Below the pieces are notes generated by a model. It saw nothing but the letters and a program-made list of their open reading frames with translations. It was not told where the DNA came from and did not search any database. A stretch of DNA of 13,497 bases from Pseudomonadota bacterium (GTDB taxonomy: Bacteria; Pseudomonadota; Alphaproteobacteria; Micavibrionales; UBA2020): NCBI GenBank assembly GCA_023444705.1, contig JAEXMB010000038.1, positions 1 to 13,497 of the forward strand, given 5' to 3'. A program made the translations under genes and the position numbers. Of the stretch, positions 6,412 to 13,497 are shown piece by piece; position 1 is the first letter of the stretch, and each line of letters starts with the position of its first letter.

Positions 6412-6426
6412 TTAACGAAAAGTTAA
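6412..6426 (+). promoter_or_regulatory. CtrA-like binding box upstream of the TorF-family gene
   Basis: TTAA-CGAAAAG-TTAA matches exactly the alphaproteobacterial CtrA full-site consensus TTAA-N7-TTAA. It lies 6 bp after the CNNM stop and about 116 bp upstream of the porin-like gene start, the only other intergenic space available to it. The same bases form a weak hairpin (TTAAC, loop GAAAA, GTTAA) followed by five T, so a weak terminator for the upstream operon is an alternative reading. No clear -10 element follows. Confidence 0.5.
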
Positions 6427-6542
6427 TTTTTCTGTTGCCTTGATATGCGAAAAAGCGCAATCTGAACAAGGGGATACTGGGGTGTAGCGCCGATTTGGGC
6501 GGCGATGCCCCCGGTGAGTACACTTTTCAGGGGATTTTTACC

Positions 6543-7283
6543 ATGCGCTTGAACCGCACGCTGCTGCTTGCAGCCACCATTCTTGCATCCACCGCCATGC
6601 CTGCCTTTGCGCAGCAAGAACAGGACAAGGGCCTGTTGCCGCCTGGCTGGGGCGATCTTGGCGCTTCTATCGGCGTGGTCAGCGACTATCGCTTCCGCGG
6701 GATCAGCCAGACCGACGAAGGCCCCGCACTGCAGGGCAGTCTTGACTGGACGCATGACAGCGGCGTCTATCTGGGCACCTGGGCTTCCAACGTCGACTTC
6801 ACCGATGCGGACGTCGAAGTCGACCTTTACGGCGGCTATGCCTTTGATTACGGCCCCTACAATATTGACGTCGGCGCCATCGGCTATTTCTATCCGGGTG
6901 CTGCGGACAGCCGCGACTATGATTTCTATGAAGGGAAGCTGGCTGTCAGCCGCAGCGTGGGCAAGGTCAATACCACCGCAGGTCTGAACTATAGTCCTGA
7001 TTACTTCGGCGGCAGTGGCGATGCGCTCTACGCGTCGTTTGGCGCTGACGCGCCGGTCATGGATACGGGCTTTAGCGTGCAGGGCCATGCAGGGTATCAG
7101 TGGATCGACGACGAAACGGCATTCGGCTCGCCCGATTACGCGGACTGGTCGGTTGGCGTCAGTTATGACCTTTATGGCTTTGATCTGGGCCTGAAGTATA
7201 CCGACACCAACATTAGCGACAGGCGCTGCAATGACCTGTGTGATGCGACGGCGATTTTCACGGTAAGCCGCTCGTTCAACTAA
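6543..7283 (+). CDS. TorF-family putative porin (TIGR02001-type outer-membrane protein)
   Basis: A 246-residue exported beta-barrel-like protein. A classical signal peptide runs 1-23 with predicted cleavage after AFA (A23/Q24). The mature part opens with the family pattern SIGVVSDYRFRGISQTD, followed by GVYLGTWASNVDF and alternating aromatic/polar strands rich in Tyr, Asp and Gly (DLYGGYAFDYG, DVGAIGYFYPG). It ends in two close cysteines (C229, C233) and an aromatic strand (FTVSRSFN), as in this family. The ATG at 6543 has AGGGG nine bases upstream; an upstream GTG-type frame from 6495 would place 16 unrelated residues before the signal peptide. The 5' region also holds a small GC hairpin (CGCCG / CGGCG, 6488-6504). 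Proposed function is an outer-membrane channel; substrate unknown. A chemoreceptor gene follows after 66 bp. Confidence 0.87.
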   Translation: MRLNRTLLLAATILASTAMPAFAQQEQDKGLLPPGWGDLGASIGVVSDYRFRGISQTDEGPALQGSLDWTHDSGVYLGTWASNVDFTDADVEVDLYGGYAFDYGPYNIDVGAIGYFYPGAADSRDYDFYEGKLAVSRSVGKVNTTAGLNYSPDYFGGSGDALYASFGADAPVMDTGFSVQGHAGYQWIDDETAFGSPDYADWSVGVSYDLYGFDLGLKYTDTNISDRRCNDLCDATAIFTVSRSFN

Positions 7284-7349
7284 GCGTTATGAACCCGCGC
7301 TGTCTTTTCCGTACGGCGCAAAAGTCCGATGGACGAAAGGTGGGGAGCG

Positions 7350-9458
7350 ATGTTGGCGTTTCTCAATAATCTCTCTGTGCGCGCGCGCATGCAATTGAGC
7401 ATCGTGACGCTGGTTCTGACCCTGCTGGTGGCTTTGGCGCAGGCCTGGATGGGAATACAGGCCAACGTCGATTTCGCCGTGGCCGAGCGCAAGGGCAACC
7501 AGCTGATCCGCCCGCTGGCGGGGGTTCTCAACGACGTGGCAGACCTGCGCGTCACTCTTGCGATGGCACGAGACGGCCGCCCCGTCACCGACCCGCTGGC
7601 GACCATTGTGACCACCATTAACCGCCATATGGACGACGTGGCGCGCGCATATGGCGAAGTCGGCGGTGCTTTGCAGTTCACTGACGCGGGGCTGGCCAGC
7701 CGCGGGCGCGAGGCACTGGCCTTTGACAAGGTCGCGGAAAAATGGAAACGCCTGTCGGCGGCCGCGCAATCCATGCCGGCACAAGACCATGATGCCGACG
7801 TGGCGTCGTTCATCGCCGATATCCGTGGCATGATCGCGCATGCGGGCGATACGTCGAACCTCATTCTCGACCCCGATCTTGACAGTTATTACCTGATGGA
7901 CATCACCTTGCTGGTGATGCCGCAGACGTTTGACCGCATGTCGGCGCTGGCCAGTAAAGTCTATGGCTGGCAAGGCATCGGCATTACGGGTGAACGCCGC
8001 ATCGAAACTGCCGTATTCTCGCGCCTGCTGGAGGAAAGCGATCTTGCGCGCGTTCTGGCAGACATGGATACGTCGCAAAAGGAAGATGCCAATTTCTATG
8101 GTCGCAGCCCGACGTATGAGCGCGCCATCGTCGGCCCTTTCAACGACTACCGCGAAGCCAACCGCAAGCTGGTGACAACGCTTGACCAGCTCGCCGCGGG
8201 CGAGAGCGTCAGCCGCGACGCCTTTGTGCGCGTGTTCCAGACCGCCAAGGAGGCATCCTATATTTTCTGGGATGTCAGCCTGACCGAACTTGACGCCCTG
8301 CTGGATATCCGCATCGCGGCATTCCGCGCCCAGCAAATGAATGTTCTGTTGATCTCGGCCCTTGGCCTGCTGGTCTCGCTGGCTGCTTATGGGATGGTGA
8401 TCTACAGCCTTACCCGACCGCTGTCGGCGCTGATCGGCGGCATGGAAAGGCTGTCGCGCAACGACCTCGACATCGATGTCGGCTACGCCGAGGCGAAATC
8501 GGAAATCGGGGCGATGGCGCGTGCCATCGCCGTCTTCAAGAACAACGCGATTGAAACCGAACGCCTGCGTGAACAGCAGCGCGCGACCGAAGAGGGCAGC
8601 CAGCGCCAGCGCCGCGAGATGCTGCACGGCCTTGCTGACAGCTTTCAGGGCGAAGTGGGGGCGATTGTCAATAGCGTGGCGCATGCTGCCGACGACATGC
8701 AGGACACCGCTGCGTTGCTGACCCGGCTGGTCGATAACACCAACGCCAAATCGTCGACAGTTGCGGCGGCGTCAGAGCAAGCCTCCGCCAACGTGCAGGC
8801 GGTGGCGAGTGCCGCGGAAGAGTTGTCCGCCTCCATCCGCGAGATTTCAGAGCAGGTCAATCATTCATCGGTCATCGCCCAGCAGGCCAAGCAAAAGGCC
8901 GACGACAGCAACCGTCAGGTCAAGGGGCTGGTCAGCGCCGCGGAAAAGATCGGCGTGGTGGTGAATTTGATCTCCGACATCGCCGAGCAGACCAACCTGC
9001 TGGCGCTCAATGCGACGATCGAAGCCGCGCGCGCGGGCGAGGCGGGCAAGGGGTTTGCCGTCGTCGCAAGCGAGGTCAAGTCGCTGGCCAACCAAACCGC
9101 CAGCGCGACAGGCCAGATCGGCGCGCAGATCAAGGCCATTCAGGACGCAACCCTGTCGGCCGCCAATGCAATTAGCGACATCACGGCGACCATTGACCGC
9201 ATGAGCGGGATCACGGCCTCTGTCGCTGCTGCTGTCGAGGAACAAGGCGCGGCGACAGGTGAAATCGCGCGTAACGTGCAACAAGCCTACGCCGGCACGC
9301 GCGAAGTCGCGGGCAATATTGGCGAGGTGACGCAGGCAACGCAGGAAACGGGCCGCGCGTCCGATCAGGTGCAGGCGGCTTCGGCCAAGCTGTCGGAACA
9401 GGCGACGCAGTTGCAACAGGCGATGGGTCGTTTCCTGCTGACCGTGCGCAACAGCTAG
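7350..9458 (+). CDS. Methyl-accepting chemotaxis protein (transmembrane chemoreceptor)
   Basis: A 702-residue receptor that would feed a CheA-CheW array. Domains in order (numbered from the ATG at 7350): TM1 about 15-36; a periplasmic helical sensor region of nearly 300 residues containing [11 protein letters not shown] (174-184), a motif recurrent in helical-bundle sensors of chemoreceptors and kinases; TM2 about 330-353; HAMP about 354-405; then a long cytoplasmic coiled coil whose tip is the conserved hairpin from [20 protein letters not shown] to [10 protein letters not shown] (544-580). No C-terminal CheR/CheB pentapeptide tether is seen (it ends LLTVRNS). I prefer 7350 because GGGGAG/AAGG precede it; the ATG seven codons earlier has no ribosome binding site. 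The ligand cannot be inferred. No terminator separates it from the porin-like gene, so cotranscription is possible. Confidence 0.93.
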   Translation: MLAFLNNLSVRARMQLSIVTLVLTLLVALAQAWMGIQANVDFAVAERKGNQLIRPLAGVLNDVADLRVTLAMARDGRPVTDPLATIVTTINRHMDDVARAYGEVGGALQFTDAGLASRGREALAFDKVAEKWKRLSAAAQSMPAQDHDADVASFIADIRGMIAHAGDTSNLILDPDLDSYYLMDITLLVMPQTFDRMSALASKVYGWQGIGITGERRIETAVFSRLLEESDLARVLADMDTSQKEDANFYGRSPTYERAIVGPFNDYREANRKLVTTLDQLAAGESVSRDAFVRVFQTAKEASYIFWDVSLTELDALLDIRIAAFRAQQMNVLLISALGLLVSLAAYGMVIYSLTRPLSALIGGMERLSRNDLDIDVGYAEAKSEIGAMARAIAVFKNNAIETERLREQQRATEEGSQRQRREMLHGLADSFQGEVGAIVNSVAHAADDMQDTAALLTRLVDNTNAKSSTVAAASEQASANVQAVASAAEELSASIREISEQVNHSSVIAQQAKQKADDSNRQVKGLVSAAEKIGVVVNLISDIAEQTNLLALNATIEAARAGEAGKGFAVVASEVKSLANQTASATGQIGAQIKAIQDATLSAANAISDITATIDRMSGITASVAAAVEEQGAATGEIARNVQQAYAGTREVAGNIGEVTQATQETGRASDQVQAASAKLSEQATQLQQAMGRFLLTVRNS

Positions 9459-9465
9459 GGCGCCG

Positions 9466-10521
9466 TCAGGCCGCTTTGAGCGTATCCATGTCGATCACGA
9501 AGCGATAACGCACGTCGTTTTTCAGCATGCGCTCATAAGCCGTTTCGATCTCCTGCATACGGATCATCTCGATGTCGGAGACGATGTTATGCTTGGCGCA
9601 GAAGTCCAGCATCTCCTGCGTTTCTTTGATGCCGCCGATCAGCGAACCCGACAGGCTGTTGCGTTTGAACAGCATGCCCATGACATTGAGCGGGGGGTGC
9701 GGCTCTGCCGGTGCGCCCAGCAGAGTCATATTGCCGTCGACCTTGAGCAGCGCCATGAAAGGGTTGAGGTCATGCTGTGCCGCCACCGTATTGACGATCA
9801 GGTCAAAGCTGTTGGCATGGGCGGCCATTTCACCGGTATTGCGCGACACGACGACTTCGTGCGCGCCAAGCTTCAGCGCCTCGTCGCGCTTGCTTTCCGA
9901 GGTCGTAAAGGCCACGACATGCGCGCCGAGCGCGCGTGCCAGCTTGATGCCCATATGGCCAAGACCGCCGATGCCGACGATGCCGACCTTTTTGCCAGGC
10001 CCGGCGTTCCAGTGGCGCAGCGGCGACCACGTGGTGATGCCTGCGCAGAGCAGCGGGGCCACGGCGGCGAGGTCTTTTTCGGCGTGAGTGATCTTGAGTA
10101 CGAAGGATTCTTTCACCACGATGTCGCCCGCATAGCCGCCATAGGTGTTTTCGCCCGCGCCGGTGGTCTTGCCGCCATAGGTCATGGTAAAGCCGTTCTC
10201 GCAGAACTGCTCAAGGTCATGCTGGCACGATGCGCAGGTGCCGCAGCTGTCGACCATGCAGCCCACACCCACGATGTCGCCCGCCTTGAATGCGCTGACG
10301 TCGCTGCCGACCTTGGTCACGCGGCCCACGATTTCATGGCCGGGCACGACGGGATAGCGCGCGATGCCCCATTCGTTGCGCGCCATGTGCAGGTCGGAAT
10401 GGCAGACGCCGCAGAACAGGATGTCGATGGCGACGTCATCGGCGTTGAGCGCGCGGCGTTCGATGGTAAAGGGGGCAAGCTTGGCATGCGCGTCTTGCGC
10501 GGCATAGGTCAGGGTGGGCAT
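9466..10521 (-). CDS. yahK: Zinc-dependent NADP(H) alcohol dehydrogenase / aldehyde reductase, YahK type
   Basis: A 351-residue medium-chain dehydrogenase of the cinnamyl-alcohol-dehydrogenase branch, very close in pattern to E. coli YahK, which reduces a broad range of aldehydes with NADPH. Catalytic zinc ligands are C40 (CGVCHSDLH), H62 (GHE) and C159; the structural zinc cysteines are C93, C96, C99 and C107. The Rossmann glycine motif is GIGGLGHMG (183-191), and TTSESKR (206-212) after the second strand favours NADP(H). Other shared stretches are APLLCAGITT (155-164) and the near-terminal YRFVID (339-344). The ATG at 10521 has GGAG eight bases upstream. Its 3' end converges on the chemoreceptor gene with 7 bp between stops and no visible terminator. 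The physiological substrate is unknown; detoxification of aldehydes is a family-based guess. Confidence 0.92.
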   Translation of the reverse strand: MPTLTYAAQDAHAKLAPFTIERRALNADDVAIDILFCGVCHSDLHMARNEWGIARYPVVPGHEIVGRVTKVGSDVSAFKAGDIVGVGCMVDSCGTCASCQHDLEQFCENGFTMTYGGKTTGAGENTYGGYAGDIVVKESFVLKITHAEKDLAAVAPLLCAGITTWSPLRHWNAGPGKKVGIVGIGGLGHMGIKLARALGAHVVAFTTSESKRDEALKLGAHEVVVSRNTGEMAAHANSFDLIVNTVAAQHDLNPFMALLKVDGNMTLLGAPAEPHPPLNVMGMLFKRNSLSGSLIGGIKETQEMLDFCAKHNIVSDIEMIRMQEIETAYERMLKNDVRYRFVIDMDTLKAA

Positions 10522-10561
10522 CGCTGTGGCTCCATCATGAATAAAATGAATGCAGAAAGAT

Positions 10562-10582
10562 GCACGCCGGATACGGCGGTGC
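10562..10582 (-). other. GC hairpin between tRNA-Phe and the alcohol dehydrogenase gene
   Basis: GCAC/GTGC and GCCG/CGGC form an eight-pair stem with one bulged base and a four-base loop. It lies 41 bp before the dehydrogenase start. It could slow or end read-through from the tRNA gene or belong to the dehydrogenase leader. It is not followed by a proper T-run (only ATCTTTCT), so I do not call it a terminator. Confidence 0.3.
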
Positions 10583-10589
10583 AGACGCG

Positions 10590-10618
10590 AATATAGCGCG
10601 GTAAGAATTAACGGACAG
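10590..10618 (-). promoter_or_regulatory. Candidate promoter of the alcohol dehydrogenase gene
   Basis: TATATT (10590-10595, minus strand, five of six -10 bases) is preceded after 17 bp by CTGTCC (10613-10618), a poor -35 match. It is correctly placed to give a leader of about 60 nt. No regulator site is recognised. Confidence 0.3.
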
Positions 10619-10636
10619 TGAGGGGCAGGGAAAAAG

Positions 10637-10712
10637 TGGTGCCCGAAGCCGGATTTGAACCAGCGACACGCGGATTTTCAATCCGCTGCTCTACCAACTG
10701 AGCTATTCGGGC
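10637..10712 (-). tRNA. tRNA-Phe (anticodon GAA)
   Basis: A 76-nt cloverleaf with encoded CCA. The acceptor stem pairs GCCCGAA with TTCGGGC. The D arm is AGCTCAGTTGGTAGAGC. The anticodon stem GCGGA/TCCGC encloses loop TTGAAAA, with GAA at 10677-10679 reading Phe codons. The T arm carries GGTTCAAATCC, followed by discriminator A and CCA (10637-10640 on the complement). A short T-run (CTTTTT) follows the CCA directly and may help end the transcript. It lies downstream of the rng gene on the same strand, as in other alphaproteobacteria, but has its own strong promoter. Confidence 0.98.
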
Positions 10713-10713
10713 C

Positions 10714-10727
10714 TACGGCATGCCGTA
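10714..10727. repeat. 14-bp perfect palindrome in the tRNA-Phe leader
   Basis: TACGGCATGCCGTA is perfectly self-complementary and lies between the -10 element and the mature tRNA 5' end, one base from the RNase P cleavage point. As RNA it can form a five-pair hairpin with a CAUG loop next to the acceptor stem. Confidence 0.6.
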
Positions 10728-10737
10728 AAGTGGTATG

Positions 10738-10766
10738 TTTATAATCAAAAACGCAAGCGCTGGCAA
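10738..10766 (-). promoter_or_regulatory. Sigma70-type promoter of tRNA-Phe
   Basis: On the minus strand, TTGCCA (10761-10766, five of six -35 bases), an exact 17-bp spacer, and TATAAA (10738-10743, five of six -10 bases). Transcription would start near 10731, about 20 nt before the tRNA 5' end. This is the best consensus promoter in the window. Confidence 0.75.
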
Positions 10767-10809
10767 GCCCTGATGTGGAAAAGGCGCTATTTGCTTAAGT
10801 GTATAATTT

Positions 10810-12060
10810 CTAAGCGTTTTTATTGAATGCCGAGGCGGCGGGGTCGCTTGCGGTGATACGTTTTTCGATGTGCATGGCGGTTCTGCGCTTGCGGGTGATT
10901 TCGACAATCCCGATCCGCGTGAAGCCATGTACCAGCGGCGCGGCCGTGTCGCTGGCCAGCGCTTTTTCCAGCGCATCCAGCACCAAGGCGCGTTCGGTGC
11001 GCTGTGTCATGTTGATGAAATCGACGATGATCGCGCCGCTGAGGTTGCGCAGGCGCATCTGTTTGGCGACCTCGCGCGCGGCTTCGATATTGGCATCGAC
11101 GATGGACGGCGCGCTGCCCTGGTTGACGTCGACCACGACCATTGCATGGGCATAATCGATGATGATGCCGCCACCGCCGGGCAGGAACACCTGCGTTTCG
11201 TTAAGGTCGGCGATGGCGCCTTCGACGTCGTAGAAGTCAAACAGCTTTTGGCCGATCTTTTCAGGCTTGAACAGGCGCAGGCGCTTGGAGGTTGCAAGCG
11301 CAGGGGCGTGGATTGCGCACCACTCCTGCATGCGGCTGAGGATATTCTTGTCCGCGACATAGATATGCTCGAACGCACCGGCGCTGTAATCAAGCATCGC
11401 GCGCGCCAGCGCATTCGGGCCGCGCGCGATTAGGCGGGGCTTTTCGCCGCCCGCGTCGATCTGCGCCTTGAGCTGTTGCCAGATCTTGGCCAGTTCCACC
11501 GCCTCGGCCTTGATGTCGCCTGCCGACGGCGCAAGGTCCGCTGTGGCCTGTACCAGAAAGCCCGCATCGCCTTGTTTCATTTCTGCGACCAGATCCATCA
11601 CCGCGGGCGAGGTGATCTTGCGCGACATCAACACCGTATTGGTCATCGGGGTGTGATGGCTGTACTGGCCCATGATGACGATTTTTGTTGTCAGGCGCGG
11701 CATTTTCAGCTGCTCGTGGCGCGTGCCGCGCTTGGGTTCGGATTTCACCTGAACGATCAGCGATTGTCCGGGGCTGAGCGCCTCGCCAATGGGTTTCTTG
11801 CGCGCGGCGCTGTTCTTGGCCACGGGTTGTGCATGCTTGGCGGGCAAAAGGCCTGTTAGGCCGTCGCCCAGCTCGATGATGGCGGCGTCAAGCGCGCGGT
11901 CGATCTTGGCCACGCGGCCGACATAGATCGACCCCCAGGCAGCGATGGTGGTGTCGTCGCTGTCAAGGAACAGGTCGATCATGGTGGTCTTGCGCACCAC
12001 GGCGCAATGCAGGCGGCCGTTGCGCTCGTCGATCAGAAGCTCGAGCCCTTTATTGCCCAT
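10810..12060 (-). CDS. rng: Ribonuclease E/G family endoribonuclease, short form
   Basis: A 416-residue endoribonuclease of the RNase E/G family, cutting single-stranded RNA in rRNA/tRNA processing and mRNA decay. An S1-type RNA-binding region (about 43-115, GSIYVGRVAKIDRALDAAIIEL) is embedded in the RNase-H-like fold. The DNase-I-like catalytic part carries FLPGGGGIIID (292-302), VVVDVNQG with metal ligand D311 and N313, and IVDFINM with D347, matching E. coli RNase E D303, N305 and D346. It ends shortly after RIGIVEITRKRR (382-393). There is no CPxC zinc-link and no degradosome scaffold, so it is the short alphaproteobacterial type, and a full RNase E may be encoded elsewhere. The start overlaps the end of maf by 11 bp with only a weak ribosome binding site, suggesting translational coupling. 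Confidence 0.9.
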   Translation of the reverse strand: MGNKGLELLIDERNGRLHCAVVRKTTMIDLFLDSDDTTIAAWGSIYVGRVAKIDRALDAAIIELGDGLTGLLPAKHAQPVAKNSAARKKPIGEALSPGQSLIVQVKSEPKRGTRHEQLKMPRLTTKIVIMGQYSHHTPMTNTVLMSRKITSPAVMDLVAEMKQGDAGFLVQATADLAPSAGDIKAEAVELAKIWQQLKAQIDAGGEKPRLIARGPNALARAMLDYSAGAFEHIYVADKNILSRMQEWCAIHAPALATSKRLRLFKPEKIGQKLFDFYDVEGAIADLNETQVFLPGGGGIIIDYAHAMVVVDVNQGSAPSIVDANIEAAREVAKQMRLRNLSGAIIVDFINMTQRTERALVLDALEKALASDTAAPLVHGFTRIGIVEITRKRRTAMHIEKRITASDPAASAFNKNA

Positions 12061-12637
12061 AGCCGGCGTCCGTCAGCGCCTTGACCGTTTCATAGAGCGG
12101 CAGGCCGACAATGGTGGTGTAGGAGCCGCTCATGAAAGTGATGAACGCACCTGCAGGCCCCTGAATGCCATAGGCACCGGCCTTGCCGACCCAATCGTTG
12201 GTGGCCAGATAGGCGTCGATCTCGCTCTTGGTCAGGCGCTTGAACTTGACGATCGAGGTGACGGTGAAATGCTTGGCCTTTTTCTTGCTGGCCTTGGGCG
12301 GGATCAGGCTGACCGATGTGGTGACGCGGTGGCGGCGGCCCGACATCAGGGTCAGGAATTCGCGCGCCTGTTTGGGGTTTTCGGCTTTGCCCAGAATGCG
12401 CTGGCCACATATGACGACGGTATCGGCGGCGAGAACAAAATCATCGGGGCAGGCGCTTGCGATTTTTTCAGCCTTGGCGCGCGAGATGCGGCGCGCGTAA
12501 TCAAGCGGCTTTTCGCGCGCCAGCGGCGTTTCGTCGACATCGGCGGGCAATACGCGCGCGGGCGAGATGCCGCATTGCGCCAGCAGGTCAAGGCGGCGCG
12601 GCGATGCAGAGGCCAGAACAAGTTTGGGTGACGGCAT
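12050..12637 (-). CDS. maf: Maf/YhdE-family nucleotide pyrophosphatase
   Basis: A 195-residue cytoplasmic Maf protein that hydrolyses non-canonical or selected nucleoside triphosphates to monophosphates. Signatures are the N-terminal LASASPRRLDLL (8-19), DVDETPL (33-39), the catalytic ADTVV with D72, GKAENPKQA (83-91), LMSGRRHRV (97-105), and the C-terminal WVGKAGAYGIQG (149-160) with SYTTIVGLPLYET (172-184). The YGIQG form of that last block resembles the YhdE type (dTTP/UTP) rather than the YceF type. A lysine-rich insertion (PPKASKKKAK, about 113-122) is unusual. It starts 15 bp after infA and its 3' end overlaps the rng start, inside the minus-strand operon. Confidence 0.93.
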   Translation of the reverse strand: MPSPKLVLASASPRRLDLLAQCGISPARVLPADVDETPLAREKPLDYARRISRAKAEKIASACPDDFVLAADTVVICGQRILGKAENPKQAREFLTLMSGRRHRVTTSVSLIPPKASKKKAKHFTVTSIVKFKRLTKSEIDAYLATNDWVGKAGAYGIQGPAGAFITFMSGSYTTIVGLPLYETVKALTDAGYGQ

Positions 12638-12652
12638 GGGACACCCGTCCTG

Positions 12653-12874
12653 TTATTTGTGGCGGAAGGTGATACGGCCCTTGGTCAGGTCGTAGGGGGT
12701 CATCTCGACAGTCACGCGATCGCCTTCGAGAATGCGGATCTTGTTCTTGCGCATCTTGCCCGAGCTGTGGGCGAGAATGATGTGACCGTTATCGAGCTTG
12801 ACGCGGAACATGGCGTTGGGGAGCAACTCCTCAACGAGACCTTCAAAGCTCATCAAATCTTCTTTTTCCGACAT
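12653..12874 (-). CDS. infA: Translation initiation factor IF-1
   Basis: A 73-residue single OB-fold protein that binds the ribosomal A site of the 30S subunit and assists IF-2 and IF-3. The hallmark core is present: [18 protein letters not shown] (10-27), [21 protein letters not shown] (38-58) and the C-terminal [13 protein letters not shown] (61-73). The N-terminus (MSEKEDLMS) is a little longer than the common MAKED. The ATG at 12874 has a near-perfect Shine-Dalgarno, AAGGAGG, the strongest in the window, as expected for a highly translated factor. It lies 34 bp after UPF0262 and 15 bp before maf. Confidence 0.98.
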   Translation of the reverse strand: MSEKEDLMSFEGLVEELLPNAMFRVKLDNGHIILAHSSGKMRKNKIRILEGDRVTVEMTPYDLTKGRITFRHK

Positions 12875-12908
12875 GATCCTCCTTACAGATCACTTGCAAT
12901 CCAGGCCC

Positions 12909-13421
12909 TTAGATCAGGGCCGTCTGACGTTTGGACAGAATGTAGAGTAAACTAAATAGCCGCCGCGCGGCAGGTTTGTCCAGTCGCAACTTGCCCTCGG
13001 TCATATCGGCCAGGTCGGCGGCGGCATCGTCATGCACCCCGCGGCGGCCCGCATCGATGGCCTCCAGCCTGTGGATATCTCCGGATTTTGCGGCGTTATA
13101 GAAACTTTCGCAGATCAGGGAATAGTCGGCCAGATGGCGCTTGAAGGGCGATAAGGGCAGGGAAACCGCGCTGTACTGGCCGCCGGTTGTGCAGGTAAAG
13201 CCAAGGGTCAGCTCCTGCGCCGAAGCGGCGGAGATTTCAAGCCGCCACGGCCCAGACCCTGCGGCGGGTGAAACGGGGGCCAGCGTGCGGCTGTCGCGCA
13301 GTTCCTGCATCAGCTGGCCGATTTCGGCCTCGACACGGGCATCAAGCGCGCCGACATCGCCCAGCGCCACGTCGTGCAACGGGCCGTGGTCGGGATCGTG
13401 ATGGAGAAGGCGTGCGGTCAT
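12909..13421 (-). CDS. UPF0262 family protein, function unknown
   Basis: A 170-residue soluble protein of UPF0262, a conserved alphaproteobacterial family without a known role. The diagnostic C-terminal half is clear: LSPFKRHLADYSLICESFYNA (90-110), LEAIDAGRRGVHDD (119-132) and AARRLFSLLYILSKR (151-165), with the central GPWRLEIS (57-64). The N-terminal 50 residues or so are variable. The ATG at 13421 overlaps the TGA of the upstream murA frame by one base (TGATG), which argues for translational coupling and for this start. The family usually sits just upstream of infA, as here. A link to cell-wall or translation control is suggested only by neighbours. Confidence 0.9.
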   Translation of the reverse strand: MTARLLHHDPDHGPLHDVALGDVGALDARVEAEIGQLMQELRDSRTLAPVSPAAGSGPWRLEISAASAQELTLGFTCTTGGQYSAVSLPLSPFKRHLADYSLICESFYNAAKSGDIHRLEAIDAGRRGVHDDAAADLADMTEGKLRLDKPAARRLFSLLYILSKRQTALI

Positions 13422-13497
13422 CAGGCGGCTTCTTCGTCCTTCAGGCGCTCCATCTGCGCACCGACGGCGCCGAGCTTGCCGATGATGTCTTCATACC
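13421..13497 (-). CDS. murA: UDP-N-acetylglucosamine 1-carboxyvinyltransferase, C-terminal fragment (5' part outside window)
   Basis: Only the last 24 codons are visible. The encoded tail YEDIIGKLGAVGAQMERLKD matches the end of MurA proteins (E. coli ...[23 protein letters not shown]) in order and spacing. MurA transfers enolpyruvate from PEP to UDP-GlcNAc, the first committed peptidoglycan step. The short stretch limits confidence, but murA upstream of this infA region fits alphaproteobacterial gene order. Confidence 0.75.
   Translation of the reverse strand, partial: YEDIIGKLGAVGAQMERLKDEEAA

Noticed and set aside
6495..6542. Upstream start for the TorF-family gene
   Set aside because: It would put 16 unrelated residues before a perfect signal peptide; the ATG at 6543 has its own ribosome binding site.
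7329..7349. Upstream ATG for the chemoreceptor
   Set aside because: No Shine-Dalgarno before it, whereas the ATG at 7350 has one.
7287..8684. A 465-codon open frame antisense to the chemoreceptor gene
   Set aside because: No recognisable domain and fully opposite a well-supported chemoreceptor with conserved motifs.
10637..10712. tRNA-Phe as an integration site for an island
   Set aside because: No second copy of the tRNA 3' end in the window, and the only recombinase gene is xerD.
2282..13162. Four KOPS-like GGGNAGGG octamers on the plus strand (2282, 4767, 10623, 13155) and none found on the minus strand
   Set aside because: Suggestive of replication direction and attractive beside xerD, but about two per strand are expected by chance at this base composition, so the bias is not significant.
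1..13497. CRISPR arrays, insertion sequences, prophage or toxin-antitoxin genes
   Set aside because: No regular repeat-spacer pattern, transposase or integrase-island signature seen; the only tyrosine recombinase is housekeeping XerD.

Overview
The window comes from a GC-rich alphaproteobacterial chromosome. The evidence is gene order: two neighbourhoods I recall as typical of Alphaproteobacteria are both here (xerD divergent from aroK-aroB-CNNM transporter, and murA / UPF0262 / infA / maf / RNase E-G / tRNA-Phe). UPF0262 is, as far as I know, essentially confined to that class. A CtrA-type TTAA-N7-TTAA box and an alphaproteobacterial-style chemoreceptor agree. I cannot name the genus.

Layout, left to right. 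(1) 1-2668, minus strand: accA (3' end outside the window), a divergent dnaQ-type exonuclease, and xerD, which ends in its own strong intrinsic terminator. (2) 2669-3308: an AT-rich 640-bp region between xerD and aroK. It is the least ordinary part of the window, with a 17-bp palindrome at the xerD 5' end, 13-bp direct repeats 479 bp apart, a terminator-like hairpin, a dif/Fur-like inverted repeat, and a 9-bp helix that could hide the aroK ribosome binding site. (3) 3309-6405, plus strand: an aroK-aroB-CNNM/CBS transporter operon (4-bp overlap, then a 2-bp gap). (4) 6412-9458, plus strand: a CtrA-like box, a TorF-family outer-membrane protein and a methyl-accepting chemotaxis protein. (5) 9466-10521, minus strand: a YahK-type zinc alcohol dehydrogenase/aldehyde reductase, convergent with the chemoreceptor. 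(6) 10637-13497, minus strand: tRNA-Phe(GAA) with a good sigma70 promoter, downstream of the compact murA(3' end)-UPF0262-infA-maf-rng unit, which reads right to left with short gaps and overlaps.

Most genes are housekeeping: fatty-acid initiation (AccA), chromosome dimer resolution (XerD), the shikimate pathway (AroK, AroB), peptidoglycan precursors (MurA), translation initiation (IF-1), nucleotide-pool sanitation (Maf), RNA processing (RNase E/G) and tRNA-Phe. The environment-facing genes are the porin-like protein, the chemoreceptor and the CNNM transporter. I see no CRISPR array, transposase, prophage gene, toxin-antitoxin pair or defence system. The candidates for undescribed biology are small regulatory elements in the xerD-aroK interval and the unusual DnaQ paralogue, not a new multi-gene system.
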